A stretch of DNA of 64,000 nucleotides from Entonaema liquescens (lineage: Eukaryota > Ascomycota > Sordariomycetes > Xylariales > Xylariaceae), in contig CADCSX010000025.1 in the NCBI GenBank assembly GCA_902805475.1, positions 1,670,339 to 1,734,338 on the forward strand, written 5' to 3'. The notes under the pieces were generated by a model. The model had not been told where the DNA came from. It did no database searches and worked only from the letters and a program-made list of their open reading frames with translations. Of this stretch, positions 35,328-47,458 are shown one piece after another. The position numbers were made by a program, and so were the translations under genes. Every line of letters begins with the position of its first letter. Position 1 is the first letter of the stretch.

Positions 35328-36499
35328 CGTGTCTGACCTCTCGCTTGGAGTTGTACTTATAGGTGCTGCCCTGCCGTTGTTCTCGAGTTTGGTCCTCTGT
35401 CTTATCAGCCCAGAAAGCGCTAGCCCCTTTGCTATAAAAATGAAAAGAAGGAGTTGACAAAAGGGGGACGGTTGGCGAAGACAGAAAGCATTCCGGCGCG
35501 CTATCGCAACGCTTTTAATCACTCCTCGTTTGGGAAATATTGCGTGTATCGTTTGCACCCCTCCTCCGCAGGGGCTCCTCGGAAGTATCTCGCGGCGCAG
35601 CGATGGAGGGGTCCCCCGGCATCAAGGATGGTGAGGTGCTGTGCCTGGCCCGGGCTTTTCTGCTCTACATTATTCGCCAGCAATACATACCGTTGGTGGG
35701 GGCGCTCGACATCTGTATACCTACCCAAGTAAGTTTAGCTCCTATTACGATGCTTCAGATTCGAGCTATTAGTTTGAATGGAATTTCTGACATGCTGATA
35801 CATGCTGTGAGTAAACGATGACACCAATGAATATATTTCTGTCATTTTAAAACAACGCCGGAAGATATAAACAGGCATTCTATCTCGCGTATCGTAAGAT
35901 ATGTACTTGCCTCTTCTGTTTTGTGTTTCAATATCGAGTTAAAATAGGAAAACCACGTTTTGTCCCCATGTCCCTTGGTCTTCGCCACTTTTGGACTTTC
36001 CTTCTTTGATTCGTCTCCATCTTCAATCCTAATTTTAGCGATTGGAGCCTACCCCGGCATTAGCGCTGCGACACCAAGTAGCATTATCACGCTGGAAGGA
36101 TTCGCTATCGTATGCGTGCCTAGAGGCATTGGAGGAGTCTGGCCGAGTGCTATCATCGTATCAGAAGGATTACTTGCGACGTTGCATATCAGGTCATCTA
36201 ACGCAAAAAGGATATGGAAGGATGCCTTAGAAGTCCTAGGTGATCGTCTCGAATATGATTTGGTCCTTTAAATGCCCATGTGTAGCTTGCACGATCGTGA
36301 TTCGGCATTGCTCCTGCGGCTTACTTACTATACCTACATGTAGTCGTGTACGTATTAATCAAGGCTTCGATCTGCCAACAGACTTTTGTCAGCAAGCTCT
36401 TTCAATTACTTGATCGTAAGCCGCGCATTCGCTGGCCGAAAAACTCTAGAAGCTTTACACAAAGTAACCAACAGATCCAAAGGCGCAACTGAGAAAAGA
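35328..36499. promoter_or_regulatory. Divergent region between reductase and receptor genes
   Basis: About 1.2 kb that should hold both promoters. Several open frames (35519-35732, 35960-36271) lie on both strands without motifs; I do not support any. Confidence 0.35.
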
Positions 36500-37815
36500 A
36501 TGGCGGCCGCACCACCATCTCCAGACCAGTTTCCGCCTGGGTACCTAGAGGAGGACCACGGTGGGCGAGTGATTGCTGCAGTCACCACTATCCTAGTTAT
36601 AACTACAGTCCTCTTCGGTCTGCGACTCTGGGCAAGAAACTTGACGACCGCGCAGCGAGGATGGGACGACCATGTATTGATTCCAGCTTATATATTTTTA
36701 TTGGCATTGGTAGGATGTCTCTATGGTAAGTTCAGAGGAGCCTGCGTGCCTGCTGACAATATTCAATTTTGACATCGTGGTTCTAATGCTAATATTTCTA
36801 TCAGCCGAGGTATATCAGGCGGGGCTGGGTAGACATACCGCAGCCGTCGTGATGGAAGACCCCAACAAAGTGACCAAATATCTCTTACTGCTGTATCTAT
36901 TGGATTGGTTCTATGTGCCATCCAATATGTTATCTCGAGTCTCGGTGGTCATCCTGTACCTACGAATCTTCACCGACAAGTGGGCGCGAGCCGCCTGTTG
37001 GGCTGTCATGGGGTTTCTGATCGCGAACTGCCTCGCCACTATCATTGCTGCACAGCTCGAATGTACGCCCCTCGTATTTACGTGGGATAAGAATATAGAG
37101 GGCGGCGGAACATGCTTCAACCAGATACTATGGTATCAGCTTACCAACTTCCCTAACATCATAGGCGACGTTATGATCATGGTCCTACCTATTAGAACAG
37201 TCTGGGGGCTGAAAGCGTCCACTGCGCGAAAGGCTGGGATTGCGTCCGTCTGTCTGACGGGCAGTATGTAAGTGAATGCCAATTCCGTCGCTTTGGTCCT
37301 ATGCTTACATTTTCAGTGGTATGATTGCTTCGTGCGTGCGTACCAGTATCTTCTACAACCAAGCAGACGTGATTCTACATGACCCAACTTGTAAGTATCC
37401 CGAACCACATGAAAAGTCACTGCTAACTCTCGCAGTTGCCGACGAGGCATTCTCATGGACGGCAATCGAATGCGGCATGTACTTCTCGGCTGCCTGTCTG
37501 ATAGGGTTACGGCCACTGCTCTCCCGCCTGCCACATTTCATTAAAGCGCGCGTCTTAAACGCATCCGACAATGCCGGAGGCACGTACGCACACCAAACCG
37601 ATAAGCTGCGCCTGGGGAGATATTACAACAGCCAATACGCCAGCATCGTCGGTGACGAGGAGGCGGCCATAAGAAGCCGAAGCGAGATCCCGCTTCGGCC
37701 TACGATACCGCCTGCACACCTCCGAGATCCTTTTGCTAAGGATTTAGGCAAGAGCGAAATACGCGTGGAGACGAACATTGAGATTAGGAGGGATTTCGAC
37801 CGATCCTACCCTTGA
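36500..37815 (+). CDS. Pth11-like seven-transmembrane membrane protein (fungal rhodopsin-type domain)
   Basis: Four exons: 36500-36725, 36805-37267, 37317-37390 and 37436-37815; 380 aa. The ATG at 36500 is preferred over an upstream in-frame codon at 36386, since it gives the short extracellular N-terminus typical of the family. The predicted membrane helices include VIAAVTTILVITTVLF and YIFLLALVGCLY in exon 1. Further ones follow near YLLLLYLLDWFYV, SVVILYLRIF, AVMGFLIANCLATIIA, MIMVLPIRTVWGL, GMIASCVRTSIF and AACLIGLRP. The loop Cys pair (LECTPL ... GGTCFN) and D-L-Y-like LYLRIF motif are typical. No CFEM domain precedes it. The cytosolic tail (about 290-380) is polar. Such proteins are candidate G-protein-coupled receptors for surface or nutrient cues; ligand unknown. 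Confidence 0.85.
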
Positions 37816-38101
37816 TATGATTGTTTCGTACATTTTTGGGATGGCATTGTTTATTTAGCGGCAACTTTTGTATGAGTACATAAACCTCTCTTGATAATGA
37901 TTAACTATCAAATATGCTTGCCTTTGAGATAACTAAAGAATCGTTCCTAAGAGTCATATATCTAGACCAGCACGGCTAAAACCATGCTATATACTCAATG
38001 CTCTTTGCGGAGTATGTGAAATGGCTGGAGCTGGAACTAGGGTAACGAATGACTACCTAGGTACTTATCCAACTATATATTTTATGAACTCTCTATACTC
38101 C
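37816..38101. other. Short spacer between convergent genes
   Basis: About 285 bp with one ACCTAGGTAC motif at about 38055. No gene seen. Confidence 0.35.
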
Positions 38102-40034
38102 TCAGGAGCTCTCTGCCGCCGCATGTATTATAGTTTTCGCCTCTTCGGGCTCCGGTTTGTCGCTTGGTGCCGCAACGGCCAGCTTTGCCTGACGATGTAA
38201 TACTCTCGGCGGTAAAGTACCGCTCTTATTGATCACCCCGTTGCGCTTCCACCAACTATTCCACGGGCCATCGTCGATCTGCCGAATGTAGTACCCCAGG
38301 TCTGCCGTGGGATCCCATTCCGTCTGCGAAATCCCGTTACCCAACCAACTAAACCTATTCTCAGCATACTTAACCTCCCAATCATCCCAACGAGGCTCGC
38401 GAATCGCCTCAAGATAGTGAAGTGTGCTTCCAGGCCAGGTAGTCGGCACGCGACCGCCTACTCTGTGGTTATTGTGCGAGTTTCGGCAGTTGTCCGTCCA
38501 CACAGCTTTCTCCATAAAACTAGCTACGTGTGCTTTGAAATCGGCACAGGCGGCCACCTTGGGGGTAATGCTGTGGATCGGCTCTGTTTGGTATCGATCA
38601 ATAAAGGAGCAAATGTAATCTGCTTGGGCTTCTATGGCGATGAGCGTGGGGCCGTTGGATACCGGCGTATAAGGTCCTAAGAAAGTAAACGTGTTGGGAA
38701 ACTCGGACACACCAACACCCATGTACCCCATGATGGACTCCGCCCATTCCGTTTGCAAGTTTCGCCCCTCTGGGCCGTAGATGGGATAATGGGATATATA
38801 CGATGTGTCAAAACCCGTGGCGCAGATTATCACATCGCCGTCGTAGCTATGCCCCTCATCACTGACGACGCCAGATGGTGTAAAGGATTTGATGCCGCTG
38901 TATACAGGTGTCACATTCTCCTTTTTGAGGGCCTTAGAATTAATTTAGCAAATTTCCCCAAATACTCAGCAGGTAACTTACTCTCAGATATCTGAAGCCC
39001 GAAGGAACCACTCGCTTGCAACCGACCGCGAACTCAGGTATCAATTTCCTGCGGGACTCCTCATCATCGAATATCTTCTCCATCTCACCTTTGAGTAAGA
39101 CCTTGCACTGCTCCTGCAATACAGTGCCCTTGAGATAGAGACCTTTTTCGGGGTTAATATTGCACGCTGTCATTTCTGATAAGGACACATACTGAAAATA
39201 CTGTTCATAGTCCTTTCATTGGTCTGCCGCAACTCCAACACTGTCTCCGGCTCCTTCTTGAATTTTTCAATCTCTGCTTTGGTGTACTGGCCGGCCTCAG
39301 TAGAGATATCTGGGAGTACCCACGTGGGAGACCTAATAAAAATTGTGACGTTCTTGACGATGGGTTGAATTGTTGGCAGTATTTGAACGGCCGAGGACCC
39401 GGCCCCGATGAGTAGTACATTTTTGCCTTCGAGCGGAATGCTCCTGTCATAGTTGGCGCTATGGACCTTGACGCCTTTATAATCGTTGATTCCAGGAAGT
39501 TTCGGCCAGGACGGTTTGTTAAGGTACCCGCAGGCATGAACCACGATGTGGCACCAATCGTGAATAATCTGTCCGGTTTTCAGGTTCCTAACTTCTACCT
39601 CCCATCGCCCCGTGTCTTCTACCCACGTAGTCTTCTCGACCGCGTGAGATAGCTCAACATGTTTATTCAAGTTATACTTGTCTGCGAACTTCTCGAAGTA
39701 CTTCTGGATCTCATCTGAACTCGCGTAGACCGAAGAAAAATCGGCCTTCTGCTCGAACGAGTATACGTAGTTGTGTGAAGGGACGTCACAAGCACATCCT
39801 GGGTACCTATTCTCGTACCAAGTACCTCCTACGCTCGGATTTTTCTCGTATATCTACATGAGCAGTTAGATTCTGGTATTTTAGTTTCGAGAACATACTC
39901 CAAACCGTTAAAGCATAGGATCTAAATGATCTTTGAAGCTTATACGCCAAGCACAAGCCGGATGCACCCGCTCCAACGCAGATTACTTTAACATGACGTT
40001 CGTTGCGGATGGCTTCCTCGCGTAGCGGATCCAT
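38102..40034 (-). CDS. FAD-dependent monooxygenase (FMO/Baeyer-Villiger-like)
   Basis: Four exons: 40034-39906, 39853-39193, 39142-38982 and 38932-38102; 593 aa with phases closing exactly. The first intron has a weak donor (GTTTGG), but its removal restores LTIYEKNPSVGGTWYENRYPG. The FAD Rossmann motif is GAGASG (about 22-27) and the NADPH Rossmann motif is IGAGSSA. The family fingerprint region reads YKGVKVHSANYD, close to the BVMO signature FxGxxxHxxxW but with Tyr at the last position. ATGFD near the C-terminal half is also typical. The enzyme would insert oxygen into a ketone or oxygenate a heteroatom. Its position one gene from a prenyltransferase suggests a tailoring role. Confidence 0.88.
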
Positions 40035-41007
40035 GATTGTCCTGAGTGGTCTGGAGCTGGCGAATGAAACCTGAAGCTACAAATGGTACGAGTCAAATAG
40101 CAAAACTTTGAAATACGCAGGGACGGCGTAGCAATTTGATATACACATTGTAACCAAGCCTCCAGGGCAGGATGCTATTAGCACGCCGACAGATCAAATC
40201 ATGATAGAATCCTAGGCCTGAAGGATTCGACCGGGTAAGCAATCCTCTTGCCTACTACGATGTGATACATAAATACGACCCAAAATCCCGTTTTTAAAAC
40301 TCGCCATTATGAAGCCGCAATGGTTCCATCAATCAATCATGAGCTAACATGACATTCGATGCTTGTGATAGTGTAGATACATGGTATCCCACCTTCCTAA
40401 ACTCGACAGTAGGTATACATGTGGGGAATCATAAAGACTGAAAGACTAAATCCGGTACGCCTTGCCCTCTGCAGAAACTGCGGAAATAAAAGAAAATAAC
40501 CCTGTACGCCACTAGTCCATGCCGTGCCACGTGAAAAGGCCTAGACCCACCCCTGAAAGCTGTTGAGGGGTTACTGCATAGTAAGACCAGCCGTGGAAGG
40601 TAGTACGGTAGGCGGGGTCTTATAGGGCTGAATAAGTACCCAGGTACATCAGGGTGCTACGCCCTAGACCGTTTTATCTATGCAGGGGTTGATCACGTGT
40701 TTTGATCCATCGTTTTGTCAACGGCGGTAACTTTAGGACTCGCCCATGGGTCCTTGCAAGAAAACAAAAATAGAACTTCCCCGGCCTGGCAACTTAATTG
40801 GTGCCTAGATTTCCTCGGTCGTATGCGCGAACTTCAACTGGCGAGGGTTGATGTACGAAACGAGGCGCAGTTCAGCACCAGTCTCTACCGAACATCCTAT
40901 GTAGGTATGTAATCCGCTACGCGCCCGCAAAGATTCCCGCGAGCTGCCATTGTTAGCGACAGAAACAAAGAGGGATTGCCTTTTATGGCAATGGTGAAGG
41001 AGGAAAC
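40035..41007. other. Spacer between FMO and DMATS genes
   Basis: Nearly 1 kb, expected to contain the FMO promoter on its left and the DMATS terminator on its right. The open frame at 40715-40912 has no recognisable content. A GTACCCAGGTACATC motif lies near 40636. Confidence 0.4.
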
Positions 41008-42352
41008 TTACAAGATCGTCTCCATAGCACTCCTGTAGTTGGCCGTATTGACTCTAGTCAGGGGACCCGCCCTGCGCACATACGTGTCTACCGCCGACAT
41101 AATATCGTCCTCGCTTCGCGCGTAATGCCGGACAGGGAGGTAAGCCTTAACCTTGGGACTTTTGCTCCCGTACCTAAACTCCACGTTATAGAGGATACCA
41201 GCCGTTCGGTGATCCTTGGCGGGGAGTTGTACGTCATCACTCCCAACCCTGCCCAATAATGCTTGGTATACCGACCGCAGATCCTCCAGGCCTTGCTCCA
41301 TACCCGGCGTCTGAATTCGGCCCCCTAAAGTCATAGCATTTCTGACAGAGGCGAAGCTAGTGTCGCGTATCCGGAAGTAGATCTTGAAACGAGACTCGGC
41401 TGGCTCCACGATATCTATCGCCAGCATGTCCATCTCTAGCTGCGGGCTCGACGGGTCGTAGGCGTAATCTCCGAATACCCTCAGAGCTTGAAGCTTCTCT
41501 GGCGAACAGCCAGGAGCGGTCTCGATGGTATCTGAGATGACATCAAAGTTGGACTGCCGCGTCGCCATCGCTTTGAATCCGGGAAAGAAGTACGCCTTGC
41601 TTACGATACCCTCCTCGCCCAAGTCAAAGGCGTAAAACTCTTTCGATTGGTGACCCTCCACCGAACCCCTGGCCTCTTCGCCGCCTAACCTCTGCCTGAA
41701 GTGGGAAAGCCACTCCATGGTTGTTTCTGACAAAGGGATAGACTCTAGCAGCCTAGAGGCAGCGTATTGGTTGTTCGGGTCTCGGTGAGTCCCCGCATGA
41801 ACTCCGACGGGTTCGATTGAAAAACGTATCTTGGGGGACTTGCCACCCGTCCGCCAGTCCCAGCTGAGCTCTATGGGATTGTGGTCGTCCGTCATGAAAC
41901 TCTTCCACTGTTGTCTTCCAGGCACGTAGGCAGCGCCTAAGCTTGGTGTAATAGCCCTAACGAATCTTAATATGTCGTACTGCGCATGGCTAGAATATCC
42001 CGCCTTCTCGAGCAGGACGGCCAGCGCATATCCAGAAGATTTCCACCAGTATCGTGCATGATAGTCTAAGTCATTATGTGCTTCCGATTCTACCCTTCTG
42101 AATGCTACTGTTGCCGGGGACGGGTTTTTGAAACTACCTTCTGGCCGTTTATCCGTAGTATGAGCGCGCTAAGGTAAAAGAAATATGAGAGAAGCGGGTG
42201 GATGAACACCTTTAAGGGGCTTTCTTAGAGAAATGTGCACATGGGCCATGGCGAACGGGTTGCGAACCGATGGGCAGTCGACTTGCGTTTCACGGGCAGA
42301 ATATGTTCGTAAGTCTCACAGGATCGATAACTCCTGCCATCATTCTATCCAT
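41008..42352 (-). CDS. DMATS-type aromatic prenyltransferase
   Basis: The main exon is 42168-41008 (387 codons). It is preceded in frame by a stop, so an upstream exon is required. My best model is 42352-42320 (11 codons, M D R M M A G V I D P), then an intron with a GTGAGA donor and TTAG acceptor; phase 0 fits, giving 397 aa. Family marks include the block Y-W-W-K-S-S-G, SHAQYDILRFVRAITP, and above all MTDDHNPIELSWDW, which contains the Glu that activates the indole or phenol in this family. Paired Lys/Tyr-rich strands (SKAYFFPGFKAM, KVKAYLPVRHYAR) bind the prenyl diphosphate in the PT-barrel. It should transfer dimethylallyl to an aromatic acceptor such as tryptophan or an indole derivative; regiochemistry and acceptor are unknown. 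The 5' exon is less certain than the rest. Confidence 0.87.
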
Positions 42353-42752
42353 ATCCTCCATCCGTCGAGGAGGAGACGGTCAAGTTATACGTACTAACAT
42401 TATCACTAGGGGTAAAGCCCAGAAACGCTAAAGGCATGGCTCCCACTGCTACGTAGCGATTATAGTAGGTAAAAGCGACGACGAAAATAGCAGGGCCGCA
42501 AGCGAAGGAACTAAAAATAAAATCACATGGTAACTCCAGTCGCGTTTAGAGTGCTTTGCAGTCGAAGAGGTGCTGTGGATATAGTGCTTCGCATCCTGGT
42601 CACACACACGACAAGGTATCCCGCCGAAGGATCATGCCTGTCGGCATATAAAGATCGCGCTATAACTAATCCTGCCGAGCTTAGGTATTATTTAACTAAT
42701 AGCTTCTAAGCATGTAAGAGCTTTACGTTCACACAGGACTGCCATAGTAACA
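42353..42752. promoter_or_regulatory. Shared divergent promoter of DMATS and P450 genes
   Basis: About 400 bp between outward-facing starts, so the two genes are likely co-regulated. A TATAAAG element lies at 42647-42653, about 105 bp before the P450 ATG. A short CACACACAC tract is at about 42600. I see no clear palindrome that I could assign to a named regulator. Confidence 0.5.
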
Positions 42753-44526
42753 ATGGCTCTCGTTTCATTTGCCCTCGGGGCGATCGGTTTGATTGTTTAC
42801 CTCCAACTCCTGTATACGCGGTACCGGAAGCAGCTGAACTCCATTCCCGGGCCATTCGTAGCAAGCTTTAGTAATTTCTGGAAGCTCGCCGCCGTATACT
42901 ATGAAGATATGCCTGGTTGGAACGCGAGCGTGCATGAAAAATATGGCCCCGTCGTACGAATCGGCCCCAACCACGTGTCGTTCGCCAGCCCAGAGGCCTT
43001 CCAAGTAATTCACGCCTCACGACAGGCATTCGCAAAGGTGAGTGGTCTTTTCTTTTCCTTTTCTTACAAGACCAAACTGACGGGAAGTAGTCGGACTTTT
43101 ACGAAGTGGGAGCTCCTGTCTACCGTGGGGAACCACTGGAGAATCTGTTCTCGCTCAGAGATGTGCAGCGCCACGCCACACTGAGGCGGAATATAGGGGG
43201 GCTATATACGAAGGCCGCAGTGAAGGACTTCGAACCCCAAGTCGATAGCTGCATCGACCTATTCATGAGGCAGCTAGCAGATAAAACCAAAAACGGACCT
43301 GCGACTCTTGATATGTCGCTATGGCTGCATCTTTTCGCCTACGACTGCCTTAGTGAAATGAACGTTTCAAAAAAGCTGGGGTTCTTGGAGAGAGGCCAGG
43401 ACGTGAACGGTACTATCGAGTCCGCCGATAAAATATTCTTCCTGGTGGGACTGGTATGTTTAGCAACCCCGACCCGATCGCATCTGACTAATATTCCCAG
43501 TTTACCCAGGCGCCCATCCTGCAACGGCTCTTGGGATTCCTCCGATCCCTAGTGCCGGCCGAAGAGGCGGAGCCGGTACTAAACGTAAGTCTTCTTCCCG
43601 GCATGCAGATCCTAAAACTTACCAATGCTCTCCAGTTTACACTTAGCGAGGTGGAGGCCAGGCGAAAGTCGCCTCGGGCGCAAACAGACATGCTGGGCCG
43701 GCTGCTCGACCTTCATACGGAACATCCAGACAGGGTATCCGTCAAAGAGCTCACAGCCGCAATATTCATCAACCTGTAGGTAACTCGACAGACTTTCGTA
43801 GCCGGGGACTTACGCGTCTCTAGTACGGCAGGACATGACGTCTTAGCAATTACCATCCGTGCAATATGGTATTACCTTGCTCAAAACCCCCGCGTGCTAA
43901 GCAAGCTCCGAGCCGAGATAAAATCCGTCAGCGATGGGTACTCAGCCTCATCCATACTTCCTTTCTCGGTCGTCGCTAAACTCCCTTATCTGTAAGCTAC
44001 CATTCCCTCTGCTGGAGAAATTTCACTAATCTCTAGAAAGAAACGCCGTAATACAGGAGACGCTACGCGTTCATCCTAACACGGGCACCATCATCGAACG
44101 TAAAGCGCCACAAGAAGGCGCTACCATAGACGGGTATCATATCCCAGGAGGCACTATCGTCGGGGTTAATGCTTGGGTCCTTCACTATAACAAACAGGTT
44201 TATGGAGAGGATGCCGACCAATTCCGACCGGAGCGGTGGATAGAGGCGCCCGAAGAGAAAGTATTAGAGATGAGCCGGTGTCTATTCTCTGTGAGCTACC
44301 GCATGATATTCCCGTTCCCCCACTTAAACTGACAGGTAAATAGTTTGGTGCCGGCGCGCATACTTGCATAGGAAAGAATATAGCCGTACTAATGATGAGC
44401 AAGCTGGTGACAGAGTTTTACCGGCGATACGACGCTACGCTGGCGCATCCCGAGCACGGCTGGAAGGTCCACGGCAGCTGGGTTACTAAGCAAACCGAGA
44501 TGGACATGATAATTGGTAGGATATAA
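42753..44526 (+). CDS. Cytochrome P450 monooxygenase
   Basis: Seven exons: 42753-43037, 43091-43453, 43501-43584, 43636-43775, 43824-43991, 44041-44290 and 44344-44526; 490 aa, all phases closing. An N-terminal membrane anchor (ALVSFALGAIGLIVYLQLL) is followed by the proline hinge SIPGPF. The oxygen-binding helix reads TAGHDVLA, the K-helix ExxR is ETLR (E353, R356), the PERF region is FRPERW, and the haem loop is FGAGAHTCIG (C438). All catalytic landmarks are present, so it looks functional. It would be ER-anchored. Sharing a promoter with the prenyltransferase suggests it oxidises the prenylated product or its precursor. Exon 6 starts after an AAAG acceptor, chosen because the nearer CTAG breaks the frame. 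Confidence 0.9.
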
Positions 44527-44701
44527 TACCTATTTGGCAACATGTATTTCGAATATTGCGACACTCCCTGCGTGTATTTTAAGATGTTCCGAAGTAGGAT
44601 ACCTAATTATGTTCAAATATTCAAAGGCGATGGGGGCGGCTTCAGCCATAAGACTGCACAAGCTTCATAGACTATCTCGGTGCCTATCGTAATCACACAC
44701 T

Positions 44702-47458
44702 TCATTTATACTTGAGTATAAAAGGCACGGTCTCAACGATGTCCCACTCTTCCTCCTCTACGGCATCCCCGAACACTCTTACAGCACTCGTAACGAATTT
44801 ATAAGTCCCTTCTGGTACGATGGTTCCGTCGTCCAACACGCCATTAAAATAACTTCCCGCTCCATTTCGAGGGACCAATGATAACGGGTAACCCCGAAGA
44901 GATCCAACAATTTCGTATCCTTTCCACTCAGTCGTCGGTAGGTTAGTGTCGGTCAGGGCTACGAGATCGGCGCGAAGTTCTGGCACATTTAAGGTGGGAT
45001 ATATTACGAGCTTCGGATACACAACACCAGCAGAGCTAGAGTTACCTCTCGGATGATTAATCGTAAACGTGGTGTTTTCGGCGACTGGAATATTGAAGTG
45101 GCCGTCCGTGTTGGTGAGGTAAACCCCGCCGTCATAGCCAGCCTGAACGACGGGTGTACCGTGTAAGCTGCCAAAGACGCCTAGGTACGGTAACACTAAC
45201 GACTCTTCTTTCGTACTATTAATTGTTATATAGCCACTGTAGATTGGTAGTAATGTTGCATTAAGGTTCTCCGGGGGCGTGAGTATAACTGTAACCTTGG
45301 AGGTTCCTCCTGCAGGTACGGTGATCTCGTCGGAGGTGAATTTTATCTTGGCCCAGCCATCCGCGGTGGGATTTGGAAAGGAAGTCGTACTAAGCACAGG
45401 GCCAGCGTTATCGGCAAAGGTGTACATAGTTAAAGCTTTCGCGTGCCCGAAAACATACGTGACATCCTCGCTGGCGGTGTTCCGAATCGTAAAAGCTCTC
45501 TCGGCGACGAAGTGGTCGGTGTCGTTGAAGGAGATACTGCTTTCGCTGAGGATCGTGTGTGCATGCGCAGCATCCCACGCCTGAACAATTCCTGCTCCCT
45601 GTTGCGCGACCGGTGCTAGAATGTCGTTATGAGCAGCCTCGCCGTCGAACCAAACTTTAGGTTTCGCAGTAGCTGACACCAAACTGCGGAGTATTTGAGG
45701 ATCTCGAGTCCCGCGGGCTTCGGAAATGAGTGCAAATATGGCCGCGAGGAGAGGAGTAGCCATCGAGGTGCCCGAGAGAACAGCGTACCCGCCCAGCGCT
45801 AAGGGATAGGTCGACAGGATGTCACCGCCCGGCGTCGTGATTTGAGGTTTAACCTGGACCTCCTGGGTTGGACCCCAACTAGTTGATCTGCTCGTATATC
45901 CACCAGCCGAGGGGTTATCCAGATTGTGAATATACAACCCTGCAGACCTCCAGTCACTGATGCTAACCAAGATTTCTTTCCCTTCATCGAGTAGTTTTAT
46001 AAATTTAGCACCTTGATCAGAAGATAGGGCCCCAACGCCCTTTACAGATTCGCTGGAGATCCATATATCTGGAACCTGTCTGCGAATCGAGCATTAATAA
46101 AGACCTAGACTTTGATAAGTATATACTTACGTGTTCGATTGGCTGTACCATAGCAAAAATTTGTTTCCCTTGGCTGCGAGGTTCGTGGCCTGAGTTTCCG
46201 CAGTGCATCCCGAATCCAAAGCTGGCATGCGGATCAAAGCAATCTTCTCGGATAAATCCGGAGTGCTATCAGGCAATGGTTGGCACGCGTCTGTTTCCGT
46301 ATCGTTGCTTGTAGACCATAGTTGCAGCGTAATATTGGCTTGATACGAAGGGCTGCCAAACCTAACACCGAAACGCTCAGAACTTGTCGAATTACTAATA
46401 GAAAATGTAGCTGCCTTCAGCAGGGTCGGCAGAACAATGTTCTCGACGGACCCGACGGCCGTTACATTGACACCGGATGCTGGGGTGGATGGATACCACA
46501 GACCCAGATTTCCCGAATTCCCGGGAGCTACAACAACGGGCACTCCGGCGGCGGCGATACGAGAAGCGACGACGGCCCAGGGATCCGAAGCCCATCCCGA
46601 ATCGTCGCCGGCTGAGCAGGAGATGATGTCGCTTCCAGCCTCGAAAGCGGCGTTAAATCCAGCAATCAGCATCTCGTTAGTCGTCTCTCCCCCGCAGCCC
46701 GTTGCCTTATACATGCCAAGCTTGACTCCGGGCGCGGCACCGGTAAAATTGTGTTCGTTAAGCTGGGCGGCAATGATTCCGGCAACGTGAGTCCCATGCC
46801 CGACGCAGCCGTCGTACGGATCCGGATCGGGGATTGGAACAGGCGAAGTGTCGTTGTCCCCGTTGAAGTCGTAGCCATATTCTACGAGACATCCCTCGCC
46901 AAAACAACCACCAAGGGCTGGGTGCTTATAATCGACACCCGTATCGACCAAGCCGATCCGTAAGCCTTTACCCGTATACCCTTCCGCGAGCAGCTTATCA
47001 ACCTGAGTCATAAGATGGGGAGTGAATATATCGCTCCCCAACTCTTGTCGCTTAATACGTCGGAGAAACTCCGTCACGTTGCTTCCGGCTAACTTGGTGT
47101 CAGGTTTAGGGAACGAGATCTTTCGAACTGGCCAGACATTCTTGACTTGCGGCCTCGAAGCGATCTTGACCGTATCGTCTTCAGCTTTCGTGGTATCGCC
47201 TCTGAAGTGGAATGATGCACCTTTAAAGAGTTGGAACTTCAAGTCCATCCTGTGCTCCACCTCGTAACCATCAGCTTTGAGAGAACCGTAGAAAACGTCT
47301 GGATCATCGTTGCCATCAAATTCAACAATGTAAGCCCCTTGGACGACAGAGTCGTCCGACGCTGCCGTTTTTCTGCTTCCCTCATCGGGAACCGCAAAGG
47401 TACCGGTAACGAAAGCTTGGAACCCAAGAAGGGCCGCCAATGCAGGCTGTGCTCTCAT
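44702..47458 (-). CDS. Secreted subtilisin-like serine protease (S8, large type with C-terminal domain)
   Basis: Two exons: 47458-46131 and 46079-44702, intron 46130-46080 (GTAAGT..GCAG); 901 aa. A signal peptide (about 1-22) and a propeptide (inhibitor-I9-like, to about 138) precede the catalytic domain. The dibasic stretch FLRRIKRQ at 131-138 is a possible processing site. Catalytic residues are D172 (LVDTGVD), H221 (GHGTHVAG) and S548 (GTSMATP); the oxyanion Asn is in APGNSG. A PA-type insert lies between His and Ser. The region after about 620 is beta-rich and fits a C-terminal Fn3-like domain as in minor extracellular proteases of fungi. It probably digests host or environmental protein outside the cell. 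Its 5' end lies about 420 bp from the AT-rich block. Confidence 0.9.

Noticed and set aside
40205..40240. GGATTCGACC-like box resembling a tRNA B box on the minus strand
   Set aside because: No A box, acceptor stem or anticodon arm can be drawn around it.
42171..42249. Alternative DMATS start at the ATG at 42249 with a 39-nt intron
   Set aside because: It needs a very short intron with a poor GTTCAT donor; the model starting at 42352 with a GTGAGA donor is better, though not proven.
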